A stretch of DNA of 33,114 nt from an uncultured Oligoflexia bacterium (GCA_937898585.1 CALDHR010000112.1:1-33114); one strand, 5' to 3'. Positions 18,444 to 28,587 are shown, numbered from the stretch's first letter. Made by a program: numbers and translations. The notes: generated from the sequence alone by a model not told the origin.

Positions 18444-19181
18444 CTACAACCTTAACTCGGTTAAACAAGGCCCTTTTGAAAAAAAGTTTTCAAAGTCCTC
18501 TAATGATACCGCCTGTGCTGCATCTGACCAAGACTCTCTGGGGCGAGGATGAATTTCCACCATTGCACCATCAAGGGGCAAAGAAAGTGATGCTGAGAGA
18601 AGAGGAAGAACCATGGGAGCGTCTTTTGTGCCATGGCTTGGGTCAATAATGACTTTATAACCGTGCTGTTTTGCTTTGAGGGCCATAGCAAAATCCAGAA
18701 CAACCCCGGTTGGGGCGAAAGCACAACGGCTACCGCGTTCACACAGAACAATATTTTCTGGGGGAACACCACTTTTTTCTAAATAGCGCGCAGAGGCCAA
18801 CCACTCGGGAAGAGTATTGCTAAAGCCTCGTTTTAACATCACCAACGTATCAGGGTGATGGGCCAACATCGGGCCAACGCCCTTAAGTAGTTCAAAGTTT
18901 TGCATATTTCGCGTTCCAATTTGAACGACAGACGCAAAATCTTTTACTATTTCAAGCTGCTCTAAGCTACAGGCCTCAGTTACAAGTTTTAAACCATTTT
19001 CTAAAAGGTATTCAATAAGAGGCAATCCTTTAACTCCAAGTCCTTGAAAAGAATCGGGAAAAGTACGCGGCTTAAAGAGTTGTGCTCTAAAATAAGTTAT
19101 TTTGAGACGCTTACAAAGTTCAACAATAGGGACAATTTGCTCTTTGCTCTCTAAAGAGCAGGGGCCAACAATAAATAACAC
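18444..19181 (-). CDS. 3-deoxy-7-phosphoheptulonate synthase (DAHP/KDO8P synthase superfamily)
   Basis: VGPCSLES, FKPRTFPDSFQGLGVKGLPLI, VQIGTRNMQNFELLK, IIDPSHGTKDA, MVEIHPRPRESWSDAAQ. Confidence 0.87.
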   Translation of the reverse strand: MLFIVGPCSLESKEQIVPIVELCKRLKITYFRAQLFKPRTFPDSFQGLGVKGLPLIEYLLENGLKLVTEACSLEQLEIVKDFASVVQIGTRNMQNFELLKGVGPMLAHHPDTLVMLKRGFSNTLPEWLASARYLEKSGVPPENIVLCERGSRCAFAPTGVVLDFAMALKAKQHGYKVIIDPSHGTKDAPMVLPLLSASLSLPLDGAMVEIHPRPRESWSDAAQAVSLEDFENFFSKGPCLTELRL

Positions 19182-19308
19182 GATGATTCCTTCGGGTAAG
19201 AATGGTCAAAAAAAAAGGTTGGATTTTGGCCCATTACATGAAGATTGCTTTATCATTCTCTCTTTTTAAAGTAAACAAGCCCATCAGCTCTAAATTGAAG
19301 GATGTTAT

Positions 19309-20022
19309 ATGAATGGCAATAGAACAAAAAGCTTAAAGAAAAATTCTTATAGAATTTTCGATGAAATCTCTAAAACTTATGACAATATCAATAAAATTCT
19401 CTCTCTTGGCATAGATCGCTACTGGCGTTTTAGACTCAAAAAGGCCCTTCCAAAGAGAGAAAATCTTGAGATTCTCGATTTGGCCACGGGAACAGGAGAT
19501 ATTGCTTTTTTACTGGCCCAAGAAAAAAACTGTAAAAAAGTAATAGGGCTTGATCTTTCTCGTGAAATGCTTCGCATTGCCAATGAAAAATTACCTAATT
19601 CTCCTAACCGAGAAAAAATTAAATTTATTCGCCAAGATGGAGTTACGGCCAATTTTCCTCGCGGTAGCTTTGATGTTGTGACAGTCTCTTTTGGTATTAG
19701 AAACTTTCACTCGCTGGATATCGCCTTAGATAAGGCCAGGGCCCTTTTAAAAGAAAATGGTGTTTTTCTTGTTTTGGAATTATCTCTTCCAAAGAATTTT
19801 ATTATTAAACAACTTTATTTATTTTATTTCAGATATCTCCTTCCTTTTTTTGGTCGTCTTCTCTCTGGGCATAAAGATGCTTACCGTTATCTCAATGAGT
19901 CAGTTGAAGATTTTCCTTCTGGCGAAAATTTTAAGGACTTGCTGACAAAAGCAAAGTTTAGTGAAGTGACCTATCACCCCATGACTTTTGGCGTGGCCAC
20001 TCTGTATGTTGCTCGAAAATAA
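19309..20022 (+). CDS. ubiE: Demethylmenaquinone/ubiquinone C-methyltransferase (MenG/UbiE family)
   Basis: VFDEIS-like YRIFDEISKTYDNINKILSLGIDRYWR, LDLATGTGDIAFLLA, VTVSFGIRNF. Confidence 0.9.
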   Translation: MNGNRTKSLKKNSYRIFDEISKTYDNINKILSLGIDRYWRFRLKKALPKRENLEILDLATGTGDIAFLLAQEKNCKKVIGLDLSREMLRIANEKLPNSPNREKIKFIRQDGVTANFPRGSFDVVTVSFGIRNFHSLDIALDKARALLKENGVFLVLELSLPKNFIIKQLYLFYFRYLLPFFGRLLSGHKDAYRYLNESVEDFPSGENFKDLLTKAKFSEVTYHPMTFGVATLYVARK

Positions 20023-21172
20023 AATTCTTTCTTTTGAGGAGGGGGAGAGAATTCTTAGTCAAAAGAAGAGATCCTTGTCCATAGAAGAAGAATCATTTTT
20101 TGCTTTTATCAAGGATGGTTTTCTCTCTTATTACTGCTTTGATATTGCCAAGATTTTTCTCTCTTTGCGAGAGGCCGATTACTTTCTTCATGAAAATGAA
20201 GATATTTTTCTTTTCTCCTCTTTTCCTTTTGAACAAGAGAGTTTTTCTCCTAAGTTTTTTCTTCCTAAGATGCTCTTTGTCTTTGATGAAAGAAGAAATG
20301 AATGCACTATCTTTGAAGCAACATCACAGGAAGAAATTCCATCATGGTCATTTCCTCAGCATCAGTTTATGGAAACTTCTTTTGATGAATGGGAAAAGAG
20401 AGTTCAAGGTATCAAAAAAAGTATTGAGCAAAATAAATACCAAAAAATTGTTCTCTCACGAATCACTCAAGAAAAAATTGCCGAAGAAAAAAATTCTCAC
20501 TTTCTCCATTATTGGGAAAATCTTATTCAGGTTCATCAAGATAAATCTCATAACAATGAAACTTTTTTTTGTTTCTCTCTTGGCCAGCAAAGAATTTTTC
20601 TAGGTCGTACTCCTGAGCATCTTTTTCATCAAGAAGGTAAAAATATCTCTGTGATGGCCCTTGCTGGAACAAAAAAGAATTCTTCTGAGAAAGATCTTTT
20701 ATCCTCTGCAAAGGATTTAGAAGAGCATCAATATGTTTGTGATTTTATTGAAGAAAAATTCAAAGATAAAACAGGGGTGCTTTCATCTTCTCCCCTTTTT
20801 ATTTACAAGCTTAGAACCCTTGAACATCTTTGTCGGCTTTATCAATTCAAATCATCACATAGTATCTCACCTCTCCACTTAGTGGAAATGCTCCACCCCA
20901 CACCTGCTCTTTGTGGACTTCCTCAAGAAACAGCAAAAGAAGAAATTAAAAATATTGAATATTTTCCGAGAGGTCTTTTTGGTGCTCCTTTCGGATTCAT
21001 TAACAAAAAAAAATCTTCTCTTTTTATTGGCATTCGCAGTGCCATTATTTCCTTCAAAGAAAATCAAATGACCTGTTTTGCTGGTTGCGGTGTTGTCAGG
21101 GATTCTGATCCTCTCTCTGAGTGGCAAGAAACTGAGAAAAAAATGGCCTGCATTAAAAATATCCTTCAATAA
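20006..21172 (+). CDS. menF: Isochorismate synthase / chorismate-binding enzyme
   Basis: KIVLSRITQEKI, LHPTPALCGLPQETA, FPRGLFGAPFGFI, FAGCGVVRDSDPLSEWQETEKKM. ATG at 20006 is preferred over TTG 19988. Confidence 0.85.
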   Translation: MLLENKILSFEEGERILSQKKRSLSIEEESFFAFIKDGFLSYYCFDIAKIFLSLREADYFLHENEDIFLFSSFPFEQESFSPKFFLPKMLFVFDERRNECTIFEATSQEEIPSWSFPQHQFMETSFDEWEKRVQGIKKSIEQNKYQKIVLSRITQEKIAEEKNSHFLHYWENLIQVHQDKSHNNETFFCFSLGQQRIFLGRTPEHLFHQEGKNISVMALAGTKKNSSEKDLLSSAKDLEEHQYVCDFIEEKFKDKTGVLSSSPLFIYKLRTLEHLCRLYQFKSSHSISPLHLVEMLHPTPALCGLPQETAKEEIKNIEYFPRGLFGAPFGFINKKKSSLFIGIRSAIISFKENQMTCFAGCGVVRDSDPLSEWQETEKKMACIKNILQ

Positions 21173-21210
21173 TCTTCTCTTTTGACGATAAGAAAAAATG
21201 GGGGAAAATC

Positions 21211-21642
21211 ATGAAAATTGACAAAGAAATTCTAGATGACTTCGTTGCTGAAATTAAAATTATTGAAAAAGAATTAAAAGTTATTATTGACCAAATCATT
21301 CAAACTAAAATGGAAGACGCTACTCTTTTTCAAAAATTTGGTCAAGTCATTGATCGCATTTATGGAACAGCGGCCACTCTTGGTTTTAAAGAAATTACTG
21401 ACTATACACGATGTTTGAAATCCATCTGCTACATGAGTGGGCAATCTCCCAATATGAAAGGTAGAGAAAAAGTTGTGCGTATGATGGTTAATAGCTTAAA
21501 GTATTTAAATGATCTTACTCTTGTGATAGAAAAACCTGAAGAAATCGATAAAATCAAAATCCTCCTTAATCAAGAAATTGGGCGAGCAAGCTTACTAGAA
21601 AAGAAGGAGTTTTTTGGTATCACTAAAAAAAGCTGTGACTAA
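21211..21642 (+). CDS. Degenerate Hpt-like domain protein
   Basis: 143 aa; FQKFGQVIDRIYGTAATLGFKEITDYTR resembles the Hpt helix with its xHxLKGsAaxLG motif. Confidence 0.5.
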   Translation: MKIDKEILDDFVAEIKIIEKELKVIIDQIIQTKMEDATLFQKFGQVIDRIYGTAATLGFKEITDYTRCLKSICYMSGQSPNMKGREKVVRMMVNSLKYLNDLTLVIEKPEEIDKIKILLNQEIGRASLLEKKEFFGITKKSCD

Positions 21643-22586
21643 TGAAAATCATCTTCTCTTTTTATTTCTTACTTTTAGTATCTTCATTTTCTTTAAAGGC
21701 CAAACACAAAAAACTCATTGTTAACTATAATCACTCAGAATTTCACTTTGAAGTCTCTTACTTAAAAGTCTCTTCTGTTACAGGAAGATTCAATGAGTTT
21801 ATAGGAGAAGTTGAAATAGATGAAAATGGTAGCATCCTTCCTCAGACAGCAAGTCTTAAAATAAAAGCAAGCTCCATCGACACAGGAAATAAAATACGAG
21901 ATGGGCACTTAAAAAAAAATGACTTTCTACAAACTTACAAACACCCCTCTATCTTTTACCAAAATGGAAAGCTTAAAATACGCGACATTGAAAAAAAAAT
22001 TCCTCTAACCTATTCTTTAACAGGACCCATTACAGATAGCTGGAAAAAAGAAAGCTATTTTTTAACCTTTAAAGGATCTCTCAAGCGCAGTGATTTTGAT
22101 CTCAATTGGAATAAAGCTCTTGAACAAGGAGGATTTCTCGTTGGTGATGAAATCCAATTTTGGGGAACACTACAACTCCAAGAAGCTCACTCTTTTACAC
22201 AGGGAAGTAAGCACATGATTCCCGACACTAAATACCTCCAAAACAAAGAGGTCTTTAAGAATATTCTTCCAACAAAAGTAAAAACGAAGCAAGTAGAAAA
22301 GATAAAGAAAAAGGAAGAAGAAGAAATAAAAGAGACGATCATAAAAAATATAACCATCAGTAAGGACTACCGAAAAGATCCTCTCTTTTTGCTGGCCTAT
22401 CTCACCATGGGATTTATTGCTTTTTTGGCCACTGTTGTTTTATGCCTTCAGGGAAAATATTTCTTTTTGCGATTTTTTCCCGAAAAATACAAAGAACAGG
22501 GTTATCTCGGAATTATTAGCGATCTTCTCTTGTATGCCATGGCCATCTGCTATGTTTGGGCCATGTGGCAAATTGGTTATGCTTAA
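21642..22586 (+). CDS. YceI-family domain protein with a C-terminal membrane region
   Basis: Signal peptide; NHSEFHFEVSYLKVSSVTGRFNEFIGEVEID, ASSIDTGNKIRDGHLKKNDFLQTYKHPSIFY; C-terminal TM segments. Confidence 0.75.
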   Translation: MKIIFSFYFLLLVSSFSLKAKHKKLIVNYNHSEFHFEVSYLKVSSVTGRFNEFIGEVEIDENGSILPQTASLKIKASSIDTGNKIRDGHLKKNDFLQTYKHPSIFYQNGKLKIRDIEKKIPLTYSLTGPITDSWKKESYFLTFKGSLKRSDFDLNWNKALEQGGFLVGDEIQFWGTLQLQEAHSFTQGSKHMIPDTKYLQNKEVFKNILPTKVKTKQVEKIKKKEEEEIKETIIKNITISKDYRKDPLFLLAYLTMGFIAFLATVVLCLQGKYFFLRFFPEKYKEQGYLGIISDLLLYAMAICYVWAMWQIGYA

Positions 22587-22591
22587 TACAT

Positions 22592-24142
22592 CTACTCATT
22601 ATTCAAAACAATCCGCGGAAAGAGATTAACGGCCTCACCTAATTCATCGCCTGCATTCAACTGGCCTACTTCCAAAAGACCACTTTTTTGAGTACCAAGT
22701 GCTTGCATCATTGATGTCATTTTTTCAGGCATGATAGGACTAAGCAGTTCCGCAACTAATTTCAGGGAATCTAAAACGGTATAAAGGCAAATGCCCGCAT
22801 ATTCCTTTGTCTCTTCATTTTTGGCCAAAGACCAAGGTTTTACATCATCAATATACTTATTGAGCTTTCTTACAAAAAGAACAGTTTCTTCAACAGCAAG
22901 GTTGAGGTGAAGCGCTCGAACTTCTTTTTCTACATTCATGGCCAAGTGATTAACGACTTCAGCAAGTTCAGATTCAAGATATGTTTTCTTTTCTTTTTTG
23001 CAATCAGGGATCTTTCCATCATAAAATTTCATTACTAATTTATGAGTGCGGCTGAGAAGGTTTCCAAGATCATTAGAAAGCTCTGTATTTAAGCGAATAA
23101 CAAGAGACTCTTCACTGAAATTAGCATCTGATCCAAAACTCATTTCACGAACTAAAAAATAGCGAAATTCTTCAATGCCATATTTTTCCATTAGCTCTAA
23201 AGGATTGACCACATTTCCCTTAGATTTACTCATCTTATCTTGACCTAAAAGCCACCATCCATGAACGGCAATGGTTTTAGGCATGGAAAACCCCAACGCT
23301 TTGAGCATCGTTGGCCAATAAACTGCATGTGTTGTTAAAATATCTTTTCCAATAAGATGGGTCGTGCTTGGCCACCACTTTTGTAATTCTTCTTTTCCAT
23401 TCTCTCTAGAGAGATGAATACTTACATAATTGAGAAGAGCATCAAACCAAACATAGGTAACGTAGTCTTTGTCAAAAGGAAGATCAATCCCCCAGCTCAT
23501 ACGACTTTTTGGTCGTGAAATACACAAGTCATTTAAGGGTTTATTTAAAAATCCCAACACTTCATTTTTGCGTGTCTCAGGAATAATAAAATCAGGATTT
23601 TCATTAATATGATTGATGAGCCAACTTTGATACTGTCCCATTTTAAAGAAATAACTTTTTTCTTTTAAGAAAACCACTTCTGGCCCTTCTTTAGAATAGT
23701 TTTTTTCTTCAATTTCTTTTTCTGTCAAGAAGCGCTCTTCACTGACTTCATAATATCCTTCATATTCAGCGGCATAGATAAGCTTTTCATCATAGAGTTT
23801 TTGCAACATCTCCTGTACCACTTTTGCATGGCGCTCTTCTGTGGTGCGAATAAAGTCAGAGGGTATGATCTGCATTTTTTCCCATAACTCTTTAAACTTC
23901 TCACTCATTTCATTACAATGCTCAATAGTCGCAACCCCTTTCTTAACAGCGGCCTGCTCAACTTTTTGCCCGTGCTCATCTGTTCCTGTAAGAAAAAAAG
24001 ATTCTTCTCCGAAAAGCTTATGGAAGCGATGAAGAACATCAGCGTAAGTTGTTGTATAAGCATGGCCGATATGGGCGACGGAGTTTACGTAATAGATGGG
24101 AGTTGTTACATAAAATGTATTGGGGGAGGTATTTTCTTTCAT
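22592..24142 (-). CDS. metG: Methionyl-tRNA synthetase
   Basis: FYVTTPIYYVNSVAHIGHAYTTTYADVLHRF, GTDEHGQK, DKMSKSKGNVV. Confidence 0.96.
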   Translation of the reverse strand: MKENTSPNTFYVTTPIYYVNSVAHIGHAYTTTYADVLHRFHKLFGEESFFLTGTDEHGQKVEQAAVKKGVATIEHCNEMSEKFKELWEKMQIIPSDFIRTTEERHAKVVQEMLQKLYDEKLIYAAEYEGYYEVSEERFLTEKEIEEKNYSKEGPEVVFLKEKSYFFKMGQYQSWLINHINENPDFIIPETRKNEVLGFLNKPLNDLCISRPKSRMSWGIDLPFDKDYVTYVWFDALLNYVSIHLSRENGKEELQKWWPSTTHLIGKDILTTHAVYWPTMLKALGFSMPKTIAVHGWWLLGQDKMSKSKGNVVNPLELMEKYGIEEFRYFLVREMSFGSDANFSEESLVIRLNTELSNDLGNLLSRTHKLVMKFYDGKIPDCKKEKKTYLESELAEVVNHLAMNVEKEVRALHLNLAVEETVLFVRKLNKYIDDVKPWSLAKNEETKEYAGICLYTVLDSLKLVAELLSPIMPEKMTSMMQALGTQKSGLLEVGQLNAGDELGEAVNLFPRIVLNNE

Positions 24143-24160
24143 GGGATTTTCCTAGCAGAT

Positions 24161-24556
24161 CTACGCTTTAAAAGCGATACATTTAAGTTCAATATCAATG
24201 GGAGTGGGAAGAGAGACGACCTCAACTGTTGTCCGGCAAGGGGCCTTCTCAAGAAGAGGGAAATAAGAAGCATAAATTTGATTAAAAGAAGCAAAATCTT
24301 TTTTCATATTCGTCAAAAAAACGGTCACATCCACAAGATGCTCTAGTGATAAATTCGATGATGACAAAACGGCCTTAACATTATCAAAAACACTGTGACA
24401 CTGCTCTTCGAAAGTCTCTGGAATGCTGTTATCTTTTTGACGACGAGGGCCTATTCCCGATAAATACAGAGTAGGTCCCACCCATTTGGCATGAGGATAA
24501 AAACCAACGGGTTTGGCGGCCTCCTTACTTACAATAGTCTGATTTTGTTGTTCCAT
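24161..24556 (-). CDS. RidA/YjgF-family protein, candidate 2-aminomuconate deaminase from context
   Basis: 131 aa; ARWVGPTLYLSGIGPR-like AKWVGPTLYLSGIGPRRQ, VFDNVKAVLSSSNLSLEHLVDVTVFLTNM; adjacent to the AMSDH-like gene. Confidence 0.8.
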   Translation of the reverse strand: MEQQNQTIVSKEAAKPVGFYPHAKWVGPTLYLSGIGPRRQKDNSIPETFEEQCHSVFDNVKAVLSSSNLSLEHLVDVTVFLTNMKKDFASFNQIYASYFPLLEKAPCRTTVEVVSLPTPIDIELKCIAFKA

Positions 24557-25995
24557 TAAATTTCCCCCATAAAAATTGACTTTTCCTGTGTAAAAAACCT
24601 GATGGAATCCACACTTCCCTCGCGCCCAACTCCAGAGTTTTTCATTCCTCCAAAAGGCGCACGCAAATCCCGCCTCATCCAGCCATTAAACCAAATATTT
24701 CCCGCCTCAACTTGCTGAGAGAGGCGAAGCATTCGGCCTAAATTTGTAGTCCAAATACTCGCGGCCAATCCATAAGACGAATCATTGGCCAACATAATGG
24801 CCTCCTCCTCTCCTTTAAAAGAGTTTAAGGTTACCACTGGTCCAAAGATCTCTTCTTGATTAAGAGGACTTTTTTGAGGCAAATTTTCGAGAATGACAGG
24901 ATCTAAGAAATTTGTCCCTTCATGTTTTTTCTGCTCTTCAAGGTCTCCTGTCAAAAAAACACCTTTGCACTCTTTGGCCTGCAGAAGGAATGACATTACT
25001 TTTTCTTTGTGCTGAGAAGAGATAAGGGATCCCAGCTCTATTTTTTTTGTTTTTTCTATAAAAGATTGTTTAAATTTTTCATAAATATTTTCTTGTAGAT
25101 AAAAACGCGAACTACAAAGACAAATCTGCCCTTGATTGGAAAAAGAACTCCTCACGGCGAGATCTACGGCCTCTTCCAAGTTTGCATCATCAAAAACCAC
25201 AAAAGGATTTTTTCCACCAAGCTCAAGAGAGCACTTTTTTAATCCACTGGCCGCTTTTTCATAAACCTTTCGTCCACTGAAAGTTCCGCCCGTAAAGGAA
25301 ATGGCCTTAATTTCCGGATGCTCTACAATGGCCTCACCAATAGTTTTTCCGTATCCATGCAAAATAGAGATAAGCCCTGTAGGCAGATTTATTTTCTGCT
25401 GATAGGTGGCCAACAGCTCTCCCAAAAGAGAGGCCGAAGCGGGGGTTAATTCTGAAGGCTTTGCAATAACCGCATTACCTGCTGCAAGGGCCGGAGCAAT
25501 TTTCCATGTCAAAAGATAAAGAGGAAGATTCCAGGGAGAGATAACACCTACAATGCCTAGCGGTGATGAAAGAACACGAAAAATCTCTTCTCTTCCTTGT
25601 GCATTTTTCTGGCGCAACTCTTTTCCATCAAAGCTGCTGATGTGTTGTGAAAAAAAACGAAAATTTGTCACGCTTCGCGGAATATCTACGTTTTTGGCAA
25701 AAGAAAGAAGCTTTCCTGTATCTTTTACTTCTGTCTCTAAAAATAAGTCAAAATGATCTTCAATTACTTTTGCTATTCTAGTAAGAACATTGCTTTTCTC
25801 ATCTCGCGAAAAACTCATCCACTCTCTTTGAGCTTCTTTGGCCATCTTTACCGCAGCATCAAGGTCTTCTGTCGTTGAATCATGAAGCTTGCCATAAAGT
25901 TGATTTTCCGCGGGAGCAAACACATCAATAATCTCAGATGCGCTTCCTCGTTTAGACTCACCCGCAACAAAATTAGAAAATTCCTTTAGCTTCAT
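24556..25995 (-). CDS. Aldehyde dehydrogenase, 2-aminomuconate-semialdehyde dehydrogenase-like
   Basis: LELGGKNPFVVFDDAN, FSNQGQICLCSSRFYLQ, NGWMRRDLRAPFGGMKNSGVGREGSVDS. ATG at 25995 is preferred over the track start because it avoids overlap with the TDO gene. Confidence 0.88.
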   Translation of the reverse strand: MKLKEFSNFVAGESKRGSASEIIDVFAPAENQLYGKLHDSTTEDLDAAVKMAKEAQREWMSFSRDEKSNVLTRIAKVIEDHFDLFLETEVKDTGKLLSFAKNVDIPRSVTNFRFFSQHISSFDGKELRQKNAQGREEIFRVLSSPLGIVGVISPWNLPLYLLTWKIAPALAAGNAVIAKPSELTPASASLLGELLATYQQKINLPTGLISILHGYGKTIGEAIVEHPEIKAISFTGGTFSGRKVYEKAASGLKKCSLELGGKNPFVVFDDANLEEAVDLAVRSSFSNQGQICLCSSRFYLQENIYEKFKQSFIEKTKKIELGSLISSQHKEKVMSFLLQAKECKGVFLTGDLEEQKKHEGTNFLDPVILENLPQKSPLNQEEIFGPVVTLNSFKGEEEAIMLANDSSYGLAASIWTTNLGRMLRLSQQVEAGNIWFNGWMRRDLRAPFGGMKNSGVGREGSVDSIRFFTQEKSIFMGEI

Positions 25996-25999
25996 AAGT

Positions 26000-27073
26000 T
26001 TATGATCCTTGCTTATAAGAATGACCCAGCATCTCCTTAAGTTCTTTAGGAAGAGCTGGCCTGTCTTTTTGAGGAAGGAGGTAAGTGGCCAAAGCATAAA
26101 AGTCTAAAAATAATCTATTTTTCTGTGTCGTATTGGCCAAATAACGATGCCCCAAAGAACCTCCTGTTCCAGGCCTCATGCCAAGCATTCGTTGAGCAAG
26201 CATGGTGTGGCGATAGCGCCAAGTAGAAAACAGTTCGTCGAGATCAATTAAAGAGCTTATCAACTGATAGGGAAGATGCAAAAGCGGTTCATCTCGATAA
26301 AAATTAATAAAGAGGGCCGAAAGCATGGCCTTTTGTGAGAGTTTTCGCCTGCCACTTTTAAGTTCTTCTTCATAGAGATTTTCATCAAAAAGAGACTCAA
26401 AGTGATTTTCTTCGGCCTTCCAAAACTGTAAAAATCTCTTTTTTTCTTCTTCCGTCAAAGATTGATTGAGATAAAGATTTTCTTGGCCTTTGAGCATTTT
26501 CTGAACAGATTTTTTAAACTCATCCCAAAAGTTAAAATGAGAAAACTCTAAAAAAGGGAATCGCTCAAGCCACTTTGAAATTTCCTGTAAAAGACCATCT
26601 TTTGCTTCAATTTCTTCAAGAATTTTTCTCTCATCTTCTCTCAAGTGAACGGTGAAAAAACCTTGATCTTCCTTGGTTCTTTCTTTCATCTTAAGGCCAA
26701 GTTTAACTTCAAGGGAGCGATACTGAACACTCTGAAAGCCCGATGCAGGAACGAGAAGGTGGCGAAATTCTAAGAACTCAAGGGGAGACATGGTCTCCAA
26801 AATATCAAACTGGCCACTCATAACTTTCATGATTTCTTGGAGTCTCTTTACACGAGAGAGAACTTTTAAAAGAGAGCGCTCTTCAATGGAGTTTTGAGAA
26901 AAAATAGCAAGAATTGAATCAACATCGTGATGCATCTGCTTAAACCAAAGCTCATAGGCCTGGTGGGTAATAATGAAAAGCATCTCTTCATGCACATCAG
27001 AAAGAGGTCCTTGGGCAGAAAGAAGAGTGTTTAACTGTAAATAATCCGCATAATGGATAGATTGTCCTGACAT
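26000..27073 (-). CDS. kynA: Tryptophan 2,3-dioxygenase
   Basis: IHYADYLQLNTLLSAQ, HEEMLFIITHQAYELWFKQMHHDVDSI, FRHLLVPASGFQSVQYRSLE, RHTMLAQRMLGMRPGTGGSLGHRYL. Confidence 0.95.
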   Translation of the reverse strand: MSGQSIHYADYLQLNTLLSAQGPLSDVHEEMLFIITHQAYELWFKQMHHDVDSILAIFSQNSIEERSLLKVLSRVKRLQEIMKVMSGQFDILETMSPLEFLEFRHLLVPASGFQSVQYRSLEVKLGLKMKERTKEDQGFFTVHLREDERKILEEIEAKDGLLQEISKWLERFPFLEFSHFNFWDEFKKSVQKMLKGQENLYLNQSLTEEEKKRFLQFWKAEENHFESLFDENLYEEELKSGRRKLSQKAMLSALFINFYRDEPLLHLPYQLISSLIDLDELFSTWRYRHTMLAQRMLGMRPGTGGSLGHRYLANTTQKNRLFLDFYALATYLLPQKDRPALPKELKEMLGHSYKQGS

Positions 27074-27096
27074 AACGGTGAACCTTTCATGAAATT

Positions 27097-28587
27097 TTAA
27101 GTTGACGGGAGAATATCTATTTCTTGCGGCATCAAATTAAAAAGAGCAAGGAGAATTTCCATCTCTTTTCTCCCTTTTCCTGGAGCATAACGGGTAAGAA
27201 AATGGGCCGCCGAGAGATGGGGCGAGGTAAAGTGCAAATGGGTAATTACTTTATCAGCATTAATTTTTAAACAACAAGAGAGCTCTCCCATAGGGGCCTC
27301 TACTTTATCAAATAAAAAATCATCTGTTTGAATAAATTCTTCTTCTTGTTGCTGACAATCAGAAGGAGAAGGATAGTCTCCCAAAATACCATCAATGATG
27401 CTCATTGAAGAGAGAATCTCTTGCACGAAGAGATGGAAAATAGCACCAATATTCTTATGAGAAGACAATACTTCTTTAAACGCATAGCGGTTATAGAGCA
27501 GATAATTTTTTTGATTTCTTAAATCAAGATTAATACCAACTGAACGAAGGATAGGGCCTGTCAGCCCTTCTTCCAACATCATTTTAACTTCATTAAAACT
27601 AATCTTTCTTGAAGAGCATGGTGCTTTAAAAGAAGAGACTATTTCTTTTATCTTATTTAATTCTAAAAGAATAAGGCCTGGTCTTTCTGGAAAAAAATTA
27701 TTTTTTTGAAAAGGACGTATTTGATAGTGAAAAAAATACTGAGCTTCTAAATCCAGCACCCTCTTTTCCACTTGAAGTATTTTCCTCAAGAGAAGATAGC
27801 TCTTTTCTAGTCTTGCTACATTTGCAAGAAGATTAAGATGATTTTTAATTCGCTCTATTTCCAGCAAGACCAACCGCTCAGCAGAAACATTCTTTTCCTC
27901 TTTCCAAGAAAATTCTTTTTCAACCATTTTTGCTAAAAGAAAACTTGCGTGATGATAAGAGGAAGTAAAGCGCGAAGGAAGCTCTCTTTCAATCATCTCT
28001 TCTAGACCACAAGGAAGATTGAAGCGACCTTCATGATAACCAAAGTCCATCATCAATCGAGATATTTTCGCAGGATTCTCTTCTTGCATTTCAAAGGCCA
28101 AATGCATTCCTCGTTGAACCAGAGGATGAGAGATATTATTAATAATTCTTTTTGCAGGGGCCTCTAACTGATACCATGTTTTGCGAAATTCTCTCTCTAG
28201 TAAATCTTTCCAAGGAACAAGAGGAATCTCTTCTCCTCCCATAAAGTCCCAAAGACGAATATTCCATTCACTCCAAAAAAAATGATAAGGCCTCTCTAAA
28301 AAGAGAGGATAAAATTCTTTTTGAACTTCCTTTCTTCCAAGCTGACGCCAAACAGACCAAAGAGGCCAAAACTTTTCACGGTATTGCTGCTTAATAATAG
28401 ACCAATCCATCCTACTCAATTGATAAAAAACATCTTTCTTCTTTTCTGGAAAAAAGACTCTCATATACAATGATTCAAAGACAATAATATCCTTAATCTG
28501 AACCAAACTTGTGTCATCATCATTTAAGTAAAGAGAAAAAAAATCATGAACATCGTGAAGTTTTTGAACAGAAAAAGATGAGCTCAT
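27097..28587 (-). CDS. Divergent NuoCD-like protein (complex I 30/49-kDa or group-4 hydrogenase large-subunit related)
   Basis: 496 aa; VLLEIERIKNHLNLLANVA, GLTGPILRSVGINLDLRNQKNYLLYNRYAF, VEAPMGELSCCLKINADKVITHLHFTSPHLSAAHFL match NuoD-type blocks; the N-terminal ~150 aa are weakly NuoC-like. Confidence 0.65.
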   Translation of the reverse strand: MSSSFSVQKLHDVHDFFSLYLNDDDTSLVQIKDIIVFESLYMRVFFPEKKKDVFYQLSRMDWSIIKQQYREKFWPLWSVWRQLGRKEVQKEFYPLFLERPYHFFWSEWNIRLWDFMGGEEIPLVPWKDLLEREFRKTWYQLEAPAKRIINNISHPLVQRGMHLAFEMQEENPAKISRLMMDFGYHEGRFNLPCGLEEMIERELPSRFTSSYHHASFLLAKMVEKEFSWKEEKNVSAERLVLLEIERIKNHLNLLANVARLEKSYLLLRKILQVEKRVLDLEAQYFFHYQIRPFQKNNFFPERPGLILLELNKIKEIVSSFKAPCSSRKISFNEVKMMLEEGLTGPILRSVGINLDLRNQKNYLLYNRYAFKEVLSSHKNIGAIFHLFVQEILSSMSIIDGILGDYPSPSDCQQQEEEFIQTDDFLFDKVEAPMGELSCCLKINADKVITHLHFTSPHLSAAHFLTRYAPGKGRKEMEILLALFNLMPQEIDILPST

